Assembly (NCBI GenBank): GCA_009936885.1
Contig: JAACDT010000198.1
Span: 1 to 9,609, forward strand
Source of the DNA: Alphaproteobacteria bacterium
GTDB lineage: Bacteria; Pseudomonadota; Alphaproteobacteria; Puniceispirillales; Puniceispirillaceae
Direction: 5' to 3'
Length of the DNA stretch: 9,609 nt
In this document: positions 6,968 to 9,609 of the stretch, in pieces
Layout: the number at the start of each line of letters is the position of its first letter
Numbering within the stretch: the first letter of the stretch is position 1
Made by a program: the position numbers and the translations under genes
The notes under the pieces: generated by a model
The model's database searches: none
The model's input: the letters and a program-made list of their open reading frames with translations, nothing else
Told to the model about the DNA's origin: nothing

Positions 6968-7560
6968 TGTAAGACTCCTTCATCCATCGCTTCTGACCAG
7001 TGCCGTCTGCATAATGAGATATACTTATCATTGCCGCCTATTTCAATTTGTGCCCCGTCTTTAACAACCCTTCCATCATGAGTTTGTCTTACCACCATCG
7101 TTGCTTTTCTGCCGCAATGGCAAATCGTTCTAATTTCTCGAATGGAATCTGCTATCGCAAGTAATTCTGCTGATCCTTCGAATAGTTTTCCCTGAAAATC
7201 CGTGCGCAAACCATAACACATCACAGGTAGACTTAACTGATCAGCGATTTTAGCTAATTGCCATACTTGCTCTTTTGATAAAAACTGAGCCTCATCCACT
7301 AATACACAAGAGCGTTTTTGTTCTAAATCTGCAGCCTGTGTTAGGCTAAACAGATCAGTATCCGCACGAAAGGTAGATGCATTAGCGTCTAATCCAATGC
7401 GAGAGGCGATAACACCAGAGCCACTTCTTGTATCAAGTTTAGCCGTTAGCAGTAATGTGTGCATACCTCTTTCCTGATAATTATGAGAAGCCTGCAATAA
7501 AATTGTTGATTTACCTGCATTCATTGCTGAGTAAGAAAAATATAACTTAGCCAATTTCAC
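6964..7560 (-). CDS. tdk: Thymidine kinase (type II, bacterial), GTG start
   Basis: Phosphorylates thymidine (and deoxyuridine) to the monophosphate with ATP, in pyrimidine salvage. The 198-residue protein has the P-loop SAMNAGKST (11-19), the DEAQF motif (89-93) with catalytic Glu90, YGLRTDF (116-122), and the zinc lasso with Cys147, Cys149, Cys184 and His187 (CHC...CRRH). The start is GTG (7558-7560): an in-frame TAG lies two codons upstream and the next ATG (codon 13) falls inside the P-loop, so no other start is workable. The ribosome site is poor (AGAGA abutting the start). It is first in the minus-strand run tdk-pncA-typA-CWC, divergent from upp across a 186-bp gap, and overlaps pncA by 4 bases. 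Confidence 0.96.
   Translation of the reverse strand: MKLAKLYFSYSAMNAGKSTILLQASHNYQERGMHTLLLTAKLDTRSGSGVIASRIGLDANASTFRADTDLFSLTQAADLEQKRSCVLVDEAQFLSKEQVWQLAKIADQLSLPVMCYGLRTDFQGKLFEGSAELLAIADSIREIRTICHCGRKATMVVRQTHDGRVVKDGAQIEIGGNDKYISLCRRHWSEAMDEGVLQ
6975..6980 (-). promoter_or_regulatory. Strong Shine-Dalgarno for pncA inside the end of tdk
   Basis: AAGGAG on the minus strand lies 7 bases before the pncA ATG and within the last codons of tdk. With the ATGA overlap it points to efficient coupled translation of a protein that appears to lack its catalytic lysine. Confidence 0.7.
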
Positions 7561-7587
7561 TCTCTATTCGCACAAATGTGCCATCCA

Positions 7588-7607
7588 ATTTACCTGACCA
7601 TTTACCT
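7588..7607. repeat. Two direct copies of ATTTACCT in front of tdk
   Basis: ATTTACCT occurs at 7588-7595 and 7600-7607, 12 bases apart start to start, in the tdk leader or promoter region. It could be a tandem regulator site, but the motif is short and AT-rich. No regulator is identifiable. Confidence 0.3.
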
Positions 7608-7710
7608 AACGCTATCCTATCAAAACAAGATGACATATGCAGCATCCGTAACACTTAACAACCTAATTTTTTAAAATCTAGGCTAAACGTTATTTCATGT
7701 GATATTCATC

Positions 7711-7739
7711 TTGATAATGGCTTTGAAAAAATGGATAAC
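7711..7739 (+). promoter_or_regulatory. Candidate sigma70 promoter for upp, giving a leaderless mRNA
   Basis: TTGATA (7711-7716) and GATAAC (7734-7739) are spaced 17 bases apart. Seven bases separate the -10 box from the upp ATG at 7747, so transcription would begin at or next to that A. No Shine-Dalgarno precedes the ATG, which fits a leaderless transcript. Confidence 0.4.
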
Positions 7740-7746
7740 ATTTTCT

Positions 7747-8376
7747 ATGAATTCTGTAACCGTACTTGATCACCCGTTAGTTACTCATAAACTTGCAATT
7801 TTGCGAGATGAGAATACAGCTTCGCCTGCGTTTCGCAAGACATTATTAGAGCTAGGTCATGTTATGAGCTGGCCAGTATTTAGCCATCTGAATGTTGCTA
7901 ACACAGAAATCAAAACCCCAATGGAAAAGACAACCGAGGCAGTGCTGGTCTATCCTTTTCCATGCATTGTCTCCATCCTTCGGGCAGGAAACGGAATGGC
8001 AGATGCATTATCAGCCGCACTTCCAGAAGCGCCTATTGGATATATTGGAATGCAACGAAATGCCGATACGCATTTAGCAGAACCCTATTTTAAAAAGCTT
8101 CCAGACCAAATCCAAGATAGGCAAATCATCCTTGTTGATCCCATGCTTGCGACAGGAAGTTCTGGTGTCCAAGCCGCTGATTTTTTAAAGCGGGATGGCG
8201 CAAAAAATATATTATTCGTATGCTTGGTAGCTGCGCCAGAAGGTATTGAGTATTTTCACAAACAACATGCCGACATTCCGATTATTACAGCAGCGCTTGA
8301 CCGGGAATTAGACGAAAACGCCTATATTCTGCCAGGGCTTGGGGACGCCGGCGATAGAATTTATGGCACCAAATAG
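7747..8376 (+). CDS. upp: Uracil phosphoribosyltransferase
   Basis: Makes UMP from uracil and PRPP, the core step of uracil salvage. The 209-residue reading from ATG 7747 begins NSVTVLDHPLVTHKL, exactly where family proteins begin, and matches their usual 208-210 length. In-frame starts further upstream (GTG 7699, ATG 7717) would add a hydrophobic, non-family extension and overlap the likely promoter. Other motifs are SILRAGNGMADAL (76-88), the PRPP loop LVDPMLATGSSG (129-140), VAAPEGIE (161-168) and the uracil-binding YILPGLGDAGDRIYGTK (193-209). One oddity: residues 41-50 (SWPVFSHLNV) replace the well-conserved YEATRDL-type stretch. It is divergent from tdk and convergent with cdd, all within a pyrimidine salvage block. 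Confidence 0.95.
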   Translation: MNSVTVLDHPLVTHKLAILRDENTASPAFRKTLLELGHVMSWPVFSHLNVANTEIKTPMEKTTEAVLVYPFPCIVSILRAGNGMADALSAALPEAPIGYIGMQRNADTHLAEPYFKKLPDQIQDRQIILVDPMLATGSSGVQAADFLKRDGAKNILFVCLVAAPEGIEYFHKQHADIPIITAALDRELDENAYILPGLGDAGDRIYGTK

Positions 8377-8398
8377 CCCCAGCCTATTTACACCCCTC

Positions 8399-8442
8399 AT
8401 TAGCAATACAGTATTGGCGTTAACAAATCTGTTTTGGCTAAT
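8399..8442. repeat. Imperfect inverted repeat between convergent upp and cdd
   Basis: ATTAGC (8399-8404) plus CAG (8409-8411) pair with CTG (8429-8431) plus GCTAAT (8437-8442), with a loop of 17 bases. Its place between convergent genes would suit a bidirectional terminator, but the stem is interrupted and no U-run follows. Confidence 0.25.
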
Positions 8443-8450
8443 CTGAAGAT

Positions 8451-8855
8451 TTAGACTAAATTATCAGGACCGAATGAAGCTGGCAGTAACATCTCCAGAT
8501 TAAAGCGTTTTTTAAACTGTGAATCAGTGCAGATTAAAATGTCTGTTTTCAAACTCGCAAATTCACGAATTCTCTGCCGACACCCCCCACAAGGGGTGCA
8601 TAATTGCGTTCCTACACCGCTAACAGCTATGCGTTTTATCTTGGTGCCGCCTGATGCAATCATCGCTGATATTGCGCCAGCCTCTGCACAGCTTCCTTGA
8701 GGATAGGCAGCATTTTCAACATTAACGCCTAAATGAATATTATCAAATTCATCTAATATTGCTGCGCCAACCTTGAATTTTGAATAGGGCGCATACGCAT
8801 TATGTCTTGCTGATATAGCAGCATCGCATAAACGCTGTTCAGTTTGTGTGAGCAT
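8451..8855 (-). CDS. cdd: Cytidine deaminase
   Basis: Deaminates cytidine and deoxycytidine to uridine and deoxyuridine. The 134-residue protein is the short homotetrameric type. The active site is complete: NVENAAYP (45-52) binds the ribose; CAEAGA (56-61) supplies Cys56 as zinc ligand and Glu58 as proton shuttle; PCGGCRQ (88-94) gives zinc ligands Cys89 and Cys92. The C-terminal LLPASFGPDNL (123-133) is the family ending. The ATG follows a TAA immediately in frame, so no upstream extension is possible. AAGGAG lies at 8868-8873, a rather long 12 bases upstream and inside the end of the permease gene. Only 6 bases separate the permease stop from this start, so cdd is the last visible gene of a nucleoside uptake operon. 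Confidence 0.97.
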   Translation of the reverse strand: MLTQTEQRLCDAAISARHNAYAPYSKFKVGAAILDEFDNIHLGVNVENAAYPQGSCAEAGAISAMIASGGTKIKRIAVSGVGTQLCTPCGGCRQRIREFASLKTDILICTDSQFKKRFNLEMLLPASFGPDNLV

Positions 8856-8861
8856 TTAGAA

Positions 8862-9609
8862 TTATCGCTCCTTGATATAGGGCTGTCCAATTGCGCGTGG
8901 CGGCGAGACCCCGCCAATAAAACCAGCAAGAAGAACAACTGTTAAAACATAAGGGAGCGCAAGCAGAAGATCAGATGAAATTTCACCTATAATAGGAAAT
9001 TCTGCTCCTTGTACTCTGGCAGCAACCGCTTCTAAAAACCCAAACATCAAACATGCATATAAAGCTGGTACAGGCCGCCATTTTCCAAAAATCATTGCAG
9101 CTAATGCAATATACCCCTTACCAGCCGTCATTTCTTTAACAAAACCTGCCCCTGTTGCCGTAGATAAATAAACCCCAGCTAGACCACATAAAATACCCGC
9201 AATTATAATCGCTTGGAATCGCATTTTTGATACTGAAATACCCGCAGAATCTAGTGCTTCTGGCTTTTCCCCAACCGCACGGAGCCTTAAGCCAAACGTT
9301 GTTTTAAACAAAATATAATAGGTTATGCCAACACTCGCCAAGGCAAGCCAAACAAGAATATTGTGACCTGAAATCAGCTCTTTGTAAACAACACCCAAAA
9401 TAGGAATATTATCTGCAACATATTGCGCAAAAGGGAGTTCAATTGAATTAAACCGTGCTGATTTCGGTAATGTTGGCGTTTGACCGCCCTGTCTGAATAG
9501 TGCGATGCCAATTATAACGGTTAGACCGGAGGCAAGAATATTTATAGCAAGCCCAGAAATAACCTGATTTCCCCGATGAATAATACACGCAAATCCATGC
9601 AACAAACCA
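8862..9609 (-). CDS. Nucleoside ABC transporter permease (BMP/NupQ type), N-terminus beyond window edge
   Basis: Inner-membrane permease of the BPD_transp_2 family, the second permease of BMP-type nucleoside importers (YufQ/NupQ, RnsD-like). The frame stays open through the right edge. The TTG at 9603-9605 is not a convincing start because RGNQVISGLAINILASGLT belongs to the interior of these proteins; about 50-70 N-terminal residues are probably missing. Numbered from that TTG, hydrophobic segments lie at about 14-37, 81-101, 129-149, 164-198 and 212-232. The cytoplasmic coupling loop reads GLRLRAVGEKPEALDSAGIS (105-124), the ABC-contact signature, followed by MTAGKGYIALAAMIFGKWRP (159-178). 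It ends GGVSPPRAIGQPYIKER, a typical ending. The partner ATPase, first permease and lipoprotein should lie beyond the right edge. Coupling to cdd supports nucleosides as substrate. Confidence 0.92.
   Translation of the reverse strand, partial: GLLHGFACIIHRGNQVISGLAINILASGLTVIIGIALFRQGGQTPTLPKSARFNSIELPFAQYVADNIPILGVVYKELISGHNILVWLALASVGITYYILFKTTFGLRLRAVGEKPEALDSAGISVSKMRFQAIIIAGILCGLAGVYLSTATGAGFVKEMTAGKGYIALAAMIFGKWRPVPALYACLMFGFLEAVAARVQGAEFPIIGEISSDLLLALPYVLTVVLLAGFIGGVSPPRAIGQPYIKER

Noticed and set aside
7699..7746. Longer upp reading from GTG 7699 or ATG 7717
   Set aside because: The extra residues match no Upp N-terminus, lack a ribosome site, and overlap the likely promoter; the family start is ATG 7747.
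9603..9605. TTG at 9603-9605 as the start of the permease
   Set aside because: The frame continues through the window edge and the residues there belong to the interior of NupQ-type permeases.
1..9609. A new defence, mobile or biosynthetic system
   Set aside because: Every substantial reading frame belongs to a known housekeeping or metabolic family, and no repeats, integrase, toxin or phage-type genes are seen.

Overview
The window reads as an ordinary piece of a low-GC (low 40s percent by eye) Gram-negative chromosome, most likely an alphaproteobacterium and possibly a marine one. This rests on the style of the proteins: glutathione-dependent glyoxalases, a BipA ending in an HERKKAAR-type tail, the [13 protein letters not shown] signature of alphaproteobacterial PncA, and a BMP-type nucleoside ABC permease followed by cdd. 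The lineage call is an inference without a database search. I see no mobile element, tRNA, rRNA or CRISPR array, and no gene-free stretch longer than about 190 bases.

Left part (1-4060): a MalY/PatB-type PLP aminotransferase runs off the left edge on the minus strand. It is divergent from a classical short-chain dehydrogenase. A hydroxypyruvate-isomerase-like TIM barrel (minus strand, TTG start) converges on the SDR and diverges from a tight gloA-gloB pair, the complete glutathione-dependent glyoxalase pathway. Apart from the aminotransferase, these genes share a small-carbonyl theme.

Middle part (4128-7560): a minus-strand run of four genes, tdk, pncA, typA and a small cysteine-rich CWC protein. 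tdk and pncA overlap by 4 bases (ATGA). The 79-bp gaps on both sides of typA may hold separate promoters. The nicotinamidase has Gln where the family's catalytic Lys should be, the most notable anomaly in the window.

Right part (7747-9609): upp faces cdd, and cdd follows a nucleoside ABC-transporter permease that runs off the right edge. Together with tdk this is a pyrimidine salvage block: nucleoside import, cytidine deamination, uracil to UMP, and thymidine phosphorylation. upp may be read from a leaderless transcript.

I found no evidence for an undescribed multi-gene system. The points worth a second look are local: the PncA Lys-to-Gln change, the unusual Upp and Hyi segments, the possible leaderless upp start, an internal repeat in the CWC protein, and a few operator-like repeats.
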